From Candidatus Staskawiczbacteria bacterium RIFOXYD1_FULL_32_13 (GTDB taxonomy: Bacteria; Patescibacteriota; Minisyncoccia; Minisyncoccales; Staskawiczbacteraceae), in assembly GCA_001820485.1 (NCBI GenBank), contig MHPU01000020.1, positions 11,589 through 50,320 of the forward strand: a stretch of DNA of 38,732 nucleotides, given 5' to 3'. The position numbers and the translations under genes were made by a program. Of this stretch, positions 22,548 to 30,787 are shown piece after piece (position 1 is the stretch's first letter; each line of letters opens with the position of its first letter). The notes beneath the pieces are model-generated. The model was not told the DNA's origin and did no database searches. It saw only the letters and a list, made by a program, of their open reading frames with translations.

Positions 22548-22650
22548 TAAATTATAAAAAGTGTGATATTGATATAAATAAAGACATTAAAAAAATGACC
22601 ATTTAAAAACATATAAAATAGTTATTCACATGTGAGCTTGTTCTTTTTAT

Positions 22651-22679
22651 TTGCTTGATTTTTTAATTAGATGTATAAT
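22651..22679 (+). promoter_or_regulatory. Promoter of the VirB6-like gene
   Basis: TTGCTT (22651-22656), 17 bp, TATAAT (22674-22679). The remainder of 22548-22712 is AT-rich and shows nothing else I can name. Confidence 0.6.
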
Positions 22680-22712
22680 TATTTAATATTTTAATTCTCT
22701 AAAAATATATTT

Positions 22713-24698
22713 ATGGCTTTGCAAATCAAAAGTTTGTTTTCTCAAATCTCTAAGAACATTTTAAATATTTTTAAAGGCAAAAGATTTTTTGTAATAATTC
22801 TTTTGTTTTTTGTTACACTTGGCCTTATTATGCCTCAAACTTCCCTTGCTGTTGCATGTGGAACTGATAATAAATATCTTGAATTTTTTTGCGATTTGGC
22901 GAATCCTATTACTGGCCCATTAGCTATGTTAACAGGAGAAGATCCAATGACTGGCTTTTTGGCAAAAGGTTTTATAATCGCATTTGGAACAATTGCAATA
23001 ACAATTTCTTCTATATTATCAAATTGGGCTGCAGGAATTTTGCTGTGGGTGATGTCTACAGGAATAAATATTAGTTATACAGGATTTGATAATCCTGTTG
23101 TTGCTGCGGGCTGGCCAATAATGAGAGATTTAGCAAATATGTTTGTGGTTTTGGGTTTTGTAATTATTGGTCTTGCAACAATTTTAAGACTTAAAAACTA
23201 TGAAGCACAAAAACTTTTACCAAGATTAATTGTTGTAGCTCTTTTAATAAACTTTTCTTTAGTAATTTGTGGATTTTTTATTGATGCTTCAAATATTGCT
23301 ATCGGTACTCTTTTTAAGGGGGGTGGTTATCTTGAAAGATCAACATTATCACAAACGGGTAAAGACTTAAGTACAATTTGGAGTTCAAATTTTTTTAATA
23401 AATCTCCAGCAACTTTTTTAGCTATAGTCACGGGAATGGTTATAAAAAATTATATTTCTTTATTTATATTTATAGCTTATGCTTTTTTATTTTTATTAAG
23501 ATATATGATGCTTTGGATTTTAGTTACCTTTTCTCCACTAGCTTTTGTGTGTGCTGTTTTTCCGATGTCTCAACAATTATATAAAAAATGGCGAGATAAT
23601 TTTATACAATGGTGTATAATAGGAATGCCTGCAGGGTTCTTTCTATTTGTTGCAGATAAATTAACCTCAAGACTTTGGAATACAACAACAGTCTCTTCTG
23701 TAGCAAGTGCATCAATGGTAAGCAATGCAGCGGAAATAATTATTGCAATTATTCCTGCTCTTTTTTTGGGAGCAGGATTCTTATTTTCATTACAAACATC
23801 AGCAATGGGCGCAGGTATAATTACCTCTCAAGCTAAAAAAGCATGGGGTGCGAGCAATGCCTTCTTTAGTAAAAACGCCAAAGCCGGAGCCAAACTTGCA
23901 GGTGGCAAATTAGCAAACATCAGCGGTGCAAGCGGGCTTTATAATAGAGCAGGTGACAGCTTAACAAAACTTGGAGAAAGAACCGGCTTCTTAAAAATGG
24001 GGGCAGCGGCAAAAAGAAAAGCAAAACAAATGGAGGGATATGGCACAGAAATCGATTCTATGGAATCAGAAGATTTGGGCAAATCATACAAAAGAAATCC
24101 TCGGACAGAAGAAGATCGTAAAAATAATGCAAAAATTACAGAAATCCTATCTAGAAGAAAGAAACTCAAAGAAATTGGCAATGCAGACGAAATTGCTACA
24201 GCTCTTGAAAATACAGACCAATACTATGGCGGTGACAAGGCCAAAAATATAAGAAAGGAGGCAGAAAAAGCATCACCAATTTTGAAAACAAAAAATAAAG
24301 ATGCATTGGTAAAAGCTAAGGCAAGATTACCAGTTGGCGCAAGTCAAGCTGAAATAGAAAGAGAAGTATTAAGAGAAGCACACTCAGAAATGGGAGTTTC
24401 AGATATGAGAAATTTAGACGCATCTCAATTTAATTTAAGTTTTATACAAGATACTAATAACAAAACATTTGAGAGAGCTGCCCTAGAATTTTCAACAGAT
24501 CAAAAACAAAAAGCTAAAAGTTTGGTTAATGACATTAAAACAGAAATTGCAAGAATACTCGCGATTACAATACCTATTACAGATCCTGGCTTTATAGCTG
24601 CTGCTCGAAGCGCCTATTCATTATTGCCTACTGGTAATCCAAAAAGACAAATGGTATATGATTTAAATGAAAAATTAAAAATAGTTGATAAATTTTAA
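22713..24698 (+). CDS. VirB6/TrbL-like polytopic protein of the secretion system
   Basis: 661 residues. After a signal-like helix (FFVIILLFFVTLGLIMP) come about seven transmembrane segments to residue 370, including MFVVLGFVIIGLATILRL and FIFIAYAFLFLLRYMMLW. A charged, probably cytoplasmic tail of nearly 290 residues follows, rich in Ala, Lys and Glu. The hydrophobic core plus long soluble tail is the VirB6/TrbL design, forming the inner-membrane channel. I infer this from topology and neighbours rather than from a sequence signature. First gene of the secretion cluster. Confidence 0.72.
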   Translation: MALQIKSLFSQISKNILNIFKGKRFFVIILLFFVTLGLIMPQTSLAVACGTDNKYLEFFCDLANPITGPLAMLTGEDPMTGFLAKGFIIAFGTIAITISSILSNWAAGILLWVMSTGINISYTGFDNPVVAAGWPIMRDLANMFVVLGFVIIGLATILRLKNYEAQKLLPRLIVVALLINFSLVICGFFIDASNIAIGTLFKGGGYLERSTLSQTGKDLSTIWSSNFFNKSPATFLAIVTGMVIKNYISLFIFIAYAFLFLLRYMMLWILVTFSPLAFVCAVFPMSQQLYKKWRDNFIQWCIIGMPAGFFLFVADKLTSRLWNTTTVSSVASASMVSNAAEIIIAIIPALFLGAGFLFSLQTSAMGAGIITSQAKKAWGASNAFFSKNAKAGAKLAGGKLANISGASGLYNRAGDSLTKLGERTGFLKMGAAAKRKAKQMEGYGTEIDSMESEDLGKSYKRNPRTEEDRKNNAKITEILSRRKKLKEIGNADEIATALENTDQYYGGDKAKNIRKEAEKASPILKTKNKDALVKAKARLPVGASQAEIEREVLREAHSEMGVSDMRNLDASQFNLSFIQDTNNKTFERAALEFSTDQKQKAKSLVNDIKTEIARILAITIPITDPGFIAAARSAYSLLPTGNPKRQMVYDLNEKLKIVDKF

Positions 24699-24699
24699 T

Positions 24700-25275
24700 A
24701 TGATTACAAACACAAATAATCTTAATAAAAGAGAGGAAATTTATTTTTCTAATATTGATATTTCTAAAGATATCTCTGATATTTTAAAAAAAGTTGAGAT
24801 ACAAGAAGATCCCATAGATTCACTTTTTATGAATAATACAAAAGAAGAATCAAAAATATATTTTGTTTTAAACGCTACAAAAGATTTTGTAAAAAAAAAT
24901 ATGACCGAATATAATTTTATTAATTTATTAGAAAATAAACTTGTTATAAATAACCAAAAAGCAAAAATGATGTTTGACGATTTGAAAAAAAATCTGATAC
25001 CTTTTGCAGAAATAATAAAAATAAGTGATAATACTGAAGATATCAACACTACTAAGATGCCAAAGCTTAAACAACCTATAGAAATTGAAAAAATGTTACC
25101 AACTCAACAATATCCAGATAAAGTAAAAAAAGTTGATTTAGATGTTAAAACCTATAAAGATGACGATTTAAAATTGAAAAAAAATTTACAAAAGATTAAA
25201 AAAGAAAGATTGCCAAAAACAGAAATAAATAATAAATCTAATAAATCGGACACATACAGGGAATCTATAGAATAA
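24700..25275 (+). CDS. Soluble protein of unknown function linked to the VirB6-like gene
   Basis: 191 residues from the ATG one base after the previous stop; an overlapping TTG 15 nt earlier is less likely. Acidic N-terminal half, with a helical segment (KDFVKKNMTEYNFINLLENKLVINNQKAKMMFDDL) resembling a small alpha-helical fold, then a Lys-rich disordered tail. No signal peptide and no recognised family. Translational coupling suggests it works with the secretion system from the cytoplasm. Confidence 0.7.
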   Translation: MITNTNNLNKREEIYFSNIDISKDISDILKKVEIQEDPIDSLFMNNTKEESKIYFVLNATKDFVKKNMTEYNFINLLENKLVINNQKAKMMFDDLKKNLIPFAEIIKISDNTEDINTTKMPKLKQPIEIEKMLPTQQYPDKVKKVDLDVKTYKDDDLKLKKNLQKIKKERLPKTEINNKSNKSDTYRESIE

Positions 25276-25318
25276 TAAAAAAAAACAGGTGGTCGTACAA
25301 CATACGGCCACCTTTTAA
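25276..25318. terminator. Bidirectional terminator
   Basis: GGTGGTCGTA (25288-25297) and TACGGCCACC (25303-25312) pair around CAACA, with an A-run before and TTTT after. It separates the secretion genes from the convergent SPFH gene. Confidence 0.75.
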
Positions 25319-25319
25319 A

Positions 25320-26462
25320 TCATGGCGATTCTAAATCGCCTAAATCACTCCCCGTCCCATTTTTTTCTCCTGTGTTCTTGCGACGACCACCGCTATTCTG
25401 ACCTCCGAGAAGAACGCCGGCACCTCCACCACCACCACCGATGACCACAGTGCCTGCGTTTTCAAGACCGTGAACCTCTTGATATTGTCCTCCAGCCTTT
25501 AGATAAGCTCTCCTTGCCAGCTCACGTTGTTTCTCATCAATCTGCTCTTGAGAAGCCTTGGGGTGGACTTTTTTCCAAGCTTCCAGTGCTTGGTTTGTAT
25601 CATCAAGCAATGTGGCACTCGCCTCTGCCTGATGCTTTGCTGCCTTGGCTTTTTGCTCCGCCTCGTACGGAGCAAGAGTGATATTTCTCCAATTATCTGG
25701 AGGATCAATACTTGCCAAGTCAATAGACGAAATATCCAATCCACAGAGCTTGAGGATCTTTTCAATAGACGAAAGACCATCGTCGCCACGCGCGTTCATT
25801 GCCTCATTCAAAAGCGTGTTGACTACATCCTTCATCCTTCGTCTTGCCGCTTCCTCTGTTTCTTCGGTTGCCTCGGTGCTTCCGACAGCTTCCGCGTAAG
25901 AAACCTCGTCTAAGGCATTTCGTAGCCTTGGCATTACTTCCATATTCATAGAAGCATACCAATCGCTTTCGCTAAAGAACGAAACGCGTGGCCTTCTCAT
26001 GCGGGCTTTAACTATCACGAGCCCGTGCATATGCAGGCCGTTTTTATCCTCCACGTCTTTGAATGGAACGGCGTAAGGATAACGCGTTGACTTGAAGCTA
26101 TTAACACCTTCGTCTTCATGAACTTTTGCTTCGACGGCTCCATCCTCCTTTACGACCGCCTTCAAAAAGCTCATCTTGCGAGAGTGCAGAGTGTGTATTC
26201 CTGGAATACCAATCACGTGGAATCCCGGCTTGATAATCCTGTGAAACTTCCCTGCTTTCAAAACAATCCTAAACCATCCTTGCTCAACGAAAGTAAAGAT
26301 AATGTTGTGATTTGCAAGATAAATCACAGTTGGGTATGCCATAGCCAATGCAACGAGACTGCCCATGCCAAACGGCCACCACGGACCAAACAACAAGGCG
26401 ATGGGCAGAACGACAAACAAAACGATTGCCAAACCGACAACAACTTGCATGCGATTACTCAT
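25320..26462 (-). CDS. SPFH/band 7-domain membrane protein
   Basis: 380 residues from the ATG at 26462, chosen because AAGGAG lies 6 nt upstream; an earlier ATG lacks this. Two N-terminal transmembrane helices (about 5-27 and 34-51) are followed by a band 7 region (KAGKFHRIIKPGFHVIGIPG, then VPFKDVEDKNGLHMHGLVIVKARM), a coiled coil rich in Ala/Glu/Lys (about 250-320), and a Gly-rich tail (VIGGGGGGAGVLLGG). Such proteins scaffold membrane domains. GC content is clearly higher than the surrounding genes, and it lies on the strand opposite the secretion cluster, so a separate origin is likely. Confidence 0.8.
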   Translation of the reverse strand: MSNRMQVVVGLAIVLFVVLPIALLFGPWWPFGMGSLVALAMAYPTVIYLANHNIIFTFVEQGWFRIVLKAGKFHRIIKPGFHVIGIPGIHTLHSRKMSFLKAVVKEDGAVEAKVHEDEGVNSFKSTRYPYAVPFKDVEDKNGLHMHGLVIVKARMRRPRVSFFSESDWYASMNMEVMPRLRNALDEVSYAEAVGSTEATEETEEAARRRMKDVVNTLLNEAMNARGDDGLSSIEKILKLCGLDISSIDLASIDPPDNWRNITLAPYEAEQKAKAAKHQAEASATLLDDTNQALEAWKKVHPKASQEQIDEKQRELARRAYLKAGGQYQEVHGLENAGTVVIGGGGGGAGVLLGGQNSGGRRKNTGEKNGTGSDLGDLESP

Positions 26463-26569
26463 TCTGAACTCCTTCGCGAAAGCGACTAAACGGTGATTCA
26501 ACACATATCCAATTGTCAAGGAACATCCTTAACTTTTTTGCCTGAAAAACACTTTCAAGCTACAATTTA

Positions 26570-26598
26570 ATTATAGCATAAAACAATATCCCTGTCAA
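26570..26598 (-). promoter_or_regulatory. Promoter of the SPFH gene
   Basis: On the minus strand: TTGACA (26593-26598), 17 bp, TATAAT (26570-26575), a full sigma70 consensus. The leader is about 100 nt. Confidence 0.8.
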
Positions 26599-26602
26599 GG
26601 TA

Positions 26603-26631
26603 TTTACATATAACTTAAAAGGAATTATAGT
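26603..26631 (+). promoter_or_regulatory. Promoter of the HicBA-like pair
   Basis: TTTACA (26603-26608), 17 bp, TATAGT (26626-26631). Its -35 box lies 4 bp from that of the divergent SPFH promoter. Confidence 0.6.
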
Positions 26632-26656
26632 AAAATTAAGCTAAATAAATAATCAT

Positions 26657-26944
26657 ATGAAAAATATTTTATTAGAATTTAATCTACCAATGTCCATTTT
26701 AAAAGAGGGTAAAAAATTTATTGCCTACACACCGGTGCTAGATTTGTCTACTTCGGGGAATAATTATGAACAAGCTAAAAATCGATTTACTGAAATTGTG
26801 GAAATTTTCTTTGAAGAAATAATCAAAAAAAATACTATAGAAGAAGTCTTAACTGATTTGGGGTGGAAAAAAAATCAAACTAAATGGACCCCACCAATTG
26901 TTATCTCAAACGAATTACAAAACATTAAATTAGCTTGCCGATAA
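26657..26944 (+). CDS. hicB: HicB-like antitoxin
   Basis: 95 residues. The N-terminal half has the HicB RNase-H-like strand pattern (SILKEGKKFIAYTPVLDLSTSGNNYEQAKNRFTEIVEIFFEE), lacking a clear C-terminal DNA-binding domain. HicB antitoxins bind and block HicA. The stop codon is followed directly by the HicA ATG, the expected coupling. Order here is antitoxin first. Family assignment is by pattern and by the partner gene. Confidence 0.75.
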   Translation: MKNILLEFNLPMSILKEGKKFIAYTPVLDLSTSGNNYEQAKNRFTEIVEIFFEEIIKKNTIEEVLTDLGWKKNQTKWTPPIVISNELQNIKLACR

Positions 26945-27175
26945 ATGCCAAGAATAATCCCTATAAACTGGAAAAGATTTGAAAAATTTGTCCTTTTTGT
27001 GGGATGTGTTTTTGAGAGAGAAAAGGGCGATCACAGAATTTACAGCCGAAAAGATTTACCAAGACCCATTGTTTTCCCAAGAGATAATGAATTACCAATT
27101 TTTATTATAAGGAATAATCTTAGAGTGCTTAAAATTAGCCCAGAAGAATATATTGATATTTTAAAAAGAATATAA
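26945..27175 (+). CDS. hicA: HicA-like mRNA interferase toxin
   Basis: 76 residues, typical HicA size. A double-stranded-RNA-binding-like fold is suggested by FEKFVLFVGCVFEREKGDHRIYSR, with catalytic His at residue 30 in GDHRIY, then RPIVFPRDNELPIFIIRNNLRVLKISPEEY. HicA toxins cleave mRNA independently of translation. Nothing in the sequence suggests inactivation. Confidence 0.82.
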   Translation: MPRIIPINWKRFEKFVLFVGCVFEREKGDHRIYSRKDLPRPIVFPRDNELPIFIIRNNLRVLKISPEEYIDILKRI

Positions 27176-27263
27176 AATTTATAAATTTTGATTTATCTAT
27201 GATGCAAGCATTATTGCTTGTTTTTTTGTTGCTATTTTTGGGTTATTCACAGAGCTATGTATA

Positions 27264-27290
27264 TTGATTGTTTTTTAGATGTGGTATAAT
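27264..27290 (+). promoter_or_regulatory. Promoter of the four-helix-bundle/prgI transcript
   Basis: TTGATT (27264-27269), 15 bp, and an extended -10 TGgTATAAT (27282-27290). Six nt later an ATG is followed at once by TAA and the mobile element. This suggests the insertion lies just behind an originally leaderless start. Confidence 0.55.
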
Positions 27291-27300
27291 AACTTAATGT

Positions 27301-27752
27301 AAAATTACAAATTACAAGCACCAAATTACAAACAAATTCTAATGACTGAAAATAAAAATTCAAAACCATATGATCTTGAAGAACGAACTGCAAAATTTGC
27401 AGAAAACTGCAGAGATTTTATTAAAGGTTTGTCTAAAACAATTTCAAATATAGAATATTCTAAACAACTTATTAGATCCTCTGGCTCACAAGCAGCAAAT
27501 TATATTGAAGCCAATGAAGCACTAAGTAAAAAAGATTTTATTCATAGAATTAGAATTTGTAGAAAAGAAACAAAAGAAAGTTGTTTATGGTTAAGATTAT
27601 CTGAAACTAATAATATTGATATTTCAGAAAAACAAAAACAATATTTACAAAATGAAGCAATAGAAATTAGAAAAATCTTTACATCAATATTAAATAAAAG
27701 TGTTTTGTAATTTATTATATTTTGTGATTTGTTATTTGTAATTTGTAATTTT
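27301..27752. mobile_element. Element with terminal inverted repeats carrying a four-helix-bundle gene
   Basis: Left end AAAATTACAAATTACAAGCA plus CCAAATTACAAAC and right end TTTGTGATTTG through TTTGTAATTTGTAATTTT are inverted repeats of about 33 nt with around six mismatches. The enclosed 452-bp unit contains one gene, and solo copies of the same ends lie at 8295-8365 and 10482-10551. It ends 6 nt before the prgI ATG. Mobility is inferred from recurrence; no transposase is present. Confidence 0.65.
27342..27710 (+). CDS. Four-helix-bundle protein (23S rRNA intervening-sequence type)
   Basis: 122 residues predicted as four helices. Family marks: LEERTAKFAENCRDFIKGL, SKQLIRSSGSQAANYIEANEA, DFIHRIRICRKETKESCLWLRL. 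Members were first found encoded in insertions in 23S rRNA genes, and occur widely as separate genes; their biochemical role is not settled. Here it lies inside a unit bounded by inverted repeats, in the leader region of prgI. Confidence 0.87.
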   Translation: MTENKNSKPYDLEERTAKFAENCRDFIKGLSKTISNIEYSKQLIRSSGSQAANYIEANEALSKKDFIHRIRICRKETKESCLWLRLSETNNIDISEKQKQYLQNEAIEIRKIFTSILNKSVL

Positions 27753-27758
27753 CGTTTT

Positions 27759-28166
27759 ATGGAGCAATATCCTATTCCACAATTTATTGAGCAAGAAGGA
27801 AAAATAGCTTTCTTTATTTCTTTTAGACAATTCTTTTACCTTTGCGGTGGAGGAGTAATTTGTTTTATTTTATATTATACAGTTCCATTTTTTATATTTG
27901 CAATTTTATCTTTACTTATTATGGGAGTTGTTGGATCTTTAGCTTTCTTAACAGTAAACGGAATGCCAATAATAAATATTGTTTTAAATTCTATTGGTTT
28001 TTTAACTCATACCAAAAATTATACTTGGCACAAAAAAGAATCAGCTTATCCATTTAAAACTGTAAAAAGAATACAAATAAGAAAAATTGATGAGGGCTCA
28101 AAATTGCAAGCACAAACAAGTAGATTAAAAAAAATACACACTCAAGTAGAAATGAGAACCAAATAA
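27759..28166 (+). CDS. prgI: PrgI-family protein (VirB3-like)
   Basis: 135 residues from the ATG at 27759, chosen over an upstream start within the inverted repeat because the family opens with the pattern seen here (EQYPIPQFIEQEGKIAFF). Two adjacent transmembrane helices (FFYLCGGGVICFILYYTV, FIFAILSLLIMGVVG) follow, then a basic tail. PrgI/VirB3 proteins sit in the inner membrane and pair with VirB4, as the gene order here (prgI, TraC-like, virB4) suggests. Confidence 0.87.
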   Translation: MEQYPIPQFIEQEGKIAFFISFRQFFYLCGGGVICFILYYTVPFFIFAILSLLIMGVVGSLAFLTVNGMPIINIVLNSIGFLTHTKNYTWHKKESAYPFKTVKRIQIRKIDEGSKLQAQTSRLKKIHTQVEMRTK

Positions 28167-28167
28167 A

Positions 28168-28833
28168 ATGCCAACAAACTCAACACAAGATTTTTTAGAA
28201 ATAAAAGATATAAGAGAGGGAGTTATTATTTTAAAAAATAACTCAATTAGAGGAATACTAATGGTTTCCTCGCTTAATTTTGCTTTAAAATCTGAAGAAG
28301 AACAAACAGCAATTATTTATGCTTATCAAAGTTTTTTAAATTCTTTAGATTTTTCTTGCCAAATTATTATTCAATCAAGAAAAATTAATATCACTCCATA
28401 TTTAGATGGCTTGCAAGAATTAGAGAGAAGACAAACTTCCGATTTGATGCGCCAACAAACAGCAAGTTATAGAAAGTTTATTAAAGAAATGGTGAGAGGA
28501 GATATGGTTATGACTAAAAACTTTTATGTTGTAATTCCTTATGAATTAATGGAAATTTTTGGTGCTTCGGGGATTACAAAACAATTTGATTTTTTAAAAA
28601 ATGTCAAAGGTAAAAAACAAGAGACACAAGAAGTAAAAGACCAAGATTTTGAAAGATGCAAAACTCAGCTTTGGCAAAGAATGGAGTTTTTAGCTATGGG
28701 ACTTCGCAGATGTGGTCTTGAAGCTGTTCCCTTAACAACTCCTGAATTAATTGAACTTTTTTGGTCAATACACCATCCAGAGCAAGCAGAAATTGGATAT
28801 TATCCTGAAATATTACCAGAGTTATTAAAATAA
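28168..28833 (+). CDS. TraC/VirB4-N-like protein
   Basis: 221 residues beginning one base after the prgI stop. It has DFLEIKDIREGVIILKNNSIRGILMVSSLNF, then a mixed fold with QIIIQSRKINITPYLDGLQ and a helical arm (ERRQTSDLMRQQTASYRKFI). This matches the N-terminal region of TraC/VirB4 proteins that precedes the ATPase domain, here encoded as a separate gene. No Walker motif. I infer it assembles with the VirB4 ATPase encoded 9 bp downstream. Confidence 0.72.
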   Translation: MPTNSTQDFLEIKDIREGVIILKNNSIRGILMVSSLNFALKSEEEQTAIIYAYQSFLNSLDFSCQIIIQSRKINITPYLDGLQELERRQTSDLMRQQTASYRKFIKEMVRGDMVMTKNFYVVIPYELMEIFGASGITKQFDFLKNVKGKKQETQEVKDQDFERCKTQLWQRMEFLAMGLRRCGLEAVPLTTPELIELFWSIHHPEQAEIGYYPEILPELLK

Positions 28834-28842
28834 AATCATAAA

Positions 28843-30657
28843 ATGAATTTACCTTTTTTAGACAATTTAATGGGAAAGAAAAAGGATGACTTGATGAATA
28901 ATATCTTTGAGGAAGAGAAATTTGACGTGCGAGATATTATAGCTCCACCATATGTTGGAGTAAATCAAGATAATATAAAATTAGGAGAAAGATTCTCTAA
29001 ATCATTTTTTATTTTTTCTTATCCAAGATACTTAAATACTGGGTGGTTTTCTCCTGTGATTGATTTAAACGTTCCAATGGATATTTCATTTTTTATTCAT
29101 CCAATTTCTAGCGAATTAATTCTAAAGAAATTAAGAAAGAAAATTACCGAGGTTTCTTCGGAACTTTTAGAAAGAGAAGAAAAAGGATTAATTAGAGATC
29201 CATCACTGCAAACAGCTTATCAAGATATTGAAGCTTTAAGAGACAAATTAATGACAGCTCAGGAAAGAATGTTTAGGTTTGGTTTATATATTACAATTTA
29301 TGATACTTCAGAAAAAGGACTCAAAGAAACAGAACTTACATTTAGATCAATTTTTGAATCAAGATTAATTTATATTAAACCTGCTTTATTTCGCCAAAAA
29401 GAAGGGTTTATTTCTTGCAATCCTTATGGAATGGATTTACTAGATGTACATGTTCCAATGGACACCGAGCCCCTGTCAACTGCTTTTCCATTTATTTCTT
29501 TTGATTTAAGTTCTAATGAAGGAATTTTGTATGGAGTTAACAGACATAACAATTCTTTGGTTTTGTTTGATAGATTTTCTTTGGAAAATGCCAATATGGT
29601 TGTTTTTGCAAAATCTGGATCAGGAAAATCTTATGCTATAAAACTGGAAATTTTAAGATATTTAATGCAACAAGTTGATGTAGTTGTAATTGATCCTGAA
29701 AATGAATATGAAACTTTGGCTGATTCTGTTGGTGGTGCATTTTTAAAAATTTCTTTAACTTCGGAAAATCATGTAAATCCTTTTGATTTGCCAATTCCAG
29801 CAGAAGGAGAAAATCCTGAAGATATTTTAAGAAGTAATATTATAAACTTGGTTGGATTACTTAGAATTATGCTTGGGGGACTTTCTGCAGAAGAAGATAG
29901 TATTATTGATGAAGCATTAACACAAACATATGCAATTCGCGATATAACAGCAACTTCTGATCCAAAAAAATGGAAAGAAAATACACCTTTAATGTCTGAT
30001 TTTGAAGAAATTTTAAATAGTATGCAAGGTGCTGAATCTTTATCTAGAAGGCTTGGCAAATATACAAAAGGGACTTTTTCTGATTTTTTTAATCAAAAAT
30101 CAAATTTAACAATGGATAAAAATTTGGTTGTTTTTGGAATAAGAGATATGGAAGAATCTTTAAAACCAATGGCCTTGTATATTATAATGCGTTATGTTTG
30201 GAACATTGTAAGATCTCAAATTAAAAAAAGAATTTTAGTGGTTGATGAAGCTTGGTGGCTTATGCAAACAGAAGATGGTGCATCATTTTTATTTGGAATG
30301 GCTAAACGTGGTAGAAAATATTATTTAGGAGTAACAACTATCACTCAAGATGTGGCTGATTTTATGCAATCAGATTATGGAAAAGCTATAATTTCAAACT
30401 CATCTTTACAACTCTTATTAAAACAATCTCCAGCTACAGTTGAAGTTGTTAAAAAAACATTTAATTTAACAGAACAAGAAAAATATTTATTGCTTGAAGC
30501 TGGTGTTGGAGAAGGATTATTTTTTGCTGGAAAAAAACATGTTGCAATTTCTGTGGTTGCCAGTCAAACAGAAGACAGAATTATAACAACTAACCCAAGA
30601 GAAGCCATGGAAAGAGGAGAAGCAAAAAGAAAGATAGATGCAGCAAGAAACCAGTAA
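28843..30657 (+). CDS. virB4: VirB4-family ATPase
   Basis: 604 residues. Walker A is GSGKS at 259-263 (FAKSGSGKSYAIK) and Walker B is ILVVDEAWWLM with D468 and E469. The N-terminal part has a coiled region (KKLRKKITEVSSELLEREE). The C-terminal half shows GVTTITQDVADFM and a sensor-like QLLLKQSP. VirB4 powers pilus assembly and substrate movement in type IV secretion systems. With the 221-residue protein before it, the total length equals an ordinary VirB4, so one gene may have split in two. No relaxase or VirD4 gene is nearby. Confidence 0.95.
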   Translation: MNLPFLDNLMGKKKDDLMNNIFEEEKFDVRDIIAPPYVGVNQDNIKLGERFSKSFFIFSYPRYLNTGWFSPVIDLNVPMDISFFIHPISSELILKKLRKKITEVSSELLEREEKGLIRDPSLQTAYQDIEALRDKLMTAQERMFRFGLYITIYDTSEKGLKETELTFRSIFESRLIYIKPALFRQKEGFISCNPYGMDLLDVHVPMDTEPLSTAFPFISFDLSSNEGILYGVNRHNNSLVLFDRFSLENANMVVFAKSGSGKSYAIKLEILRYLMQQVDVVVIDPENEYETLADSVGGAFLKISLTSENHVNPFDLPIPAEGENPEDILRSNIINLVGLLRIMLGGLSAEEDSIIDEALTQTYAIRDITATSDPKKWKENTPLMSDFEEILNSMQGAESLSRRLGKYTKGTFSDFFNQKSNLTMDKNLVVFGIRDMEESLKPMALYIIMRYVWNIVRSQIKKRILVVDEAWWLMQTEDGASFLFGMAKRGRKYYLGVTTITQDVADFMQSDYGKAIISNSSLQLLLKQSPATVEVVKKTFNLTEQEKYLLLEAGVGEGLFFAGKKHVAISVVASQTEDRIITTNPREAMERGEAKRKIDAARNQ

Positions 30658-30669
30658 TTATTTAGTATA

Positions 30670-30783
30670 TTGTATTTAGAAGCTAGAAGCTTGAATAGAA
30701 TTTAGAATATAGAATATTAAAGATTCTTTACTTAAAATTTATTATTCAATTCTAGCTACCAGATACTAAATTCTAAATACAAA
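30670..30783. repeat. 114-nt AT-rich palindromic element, second family
   Basis: TTGTATTTAGAA (30670-30681) is mirrored by TTCTAAATACAA (30771-30782), and inner arms (AGAAGCTAGAAGC, GCTAGAATTG in reverse) continue the match loosely. It ends 4-5 nt before the TTG start of the next gene, echoing the other family's placement. Confidence 0.55.
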
Positions 30784-30787
30784 GAAT

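Noticed and set aside
22548..22650. Third repeat copy or small RNA after the second repeat
   Set aside because: The sequence is AT-rich with no further match, hairpin or T-tract.
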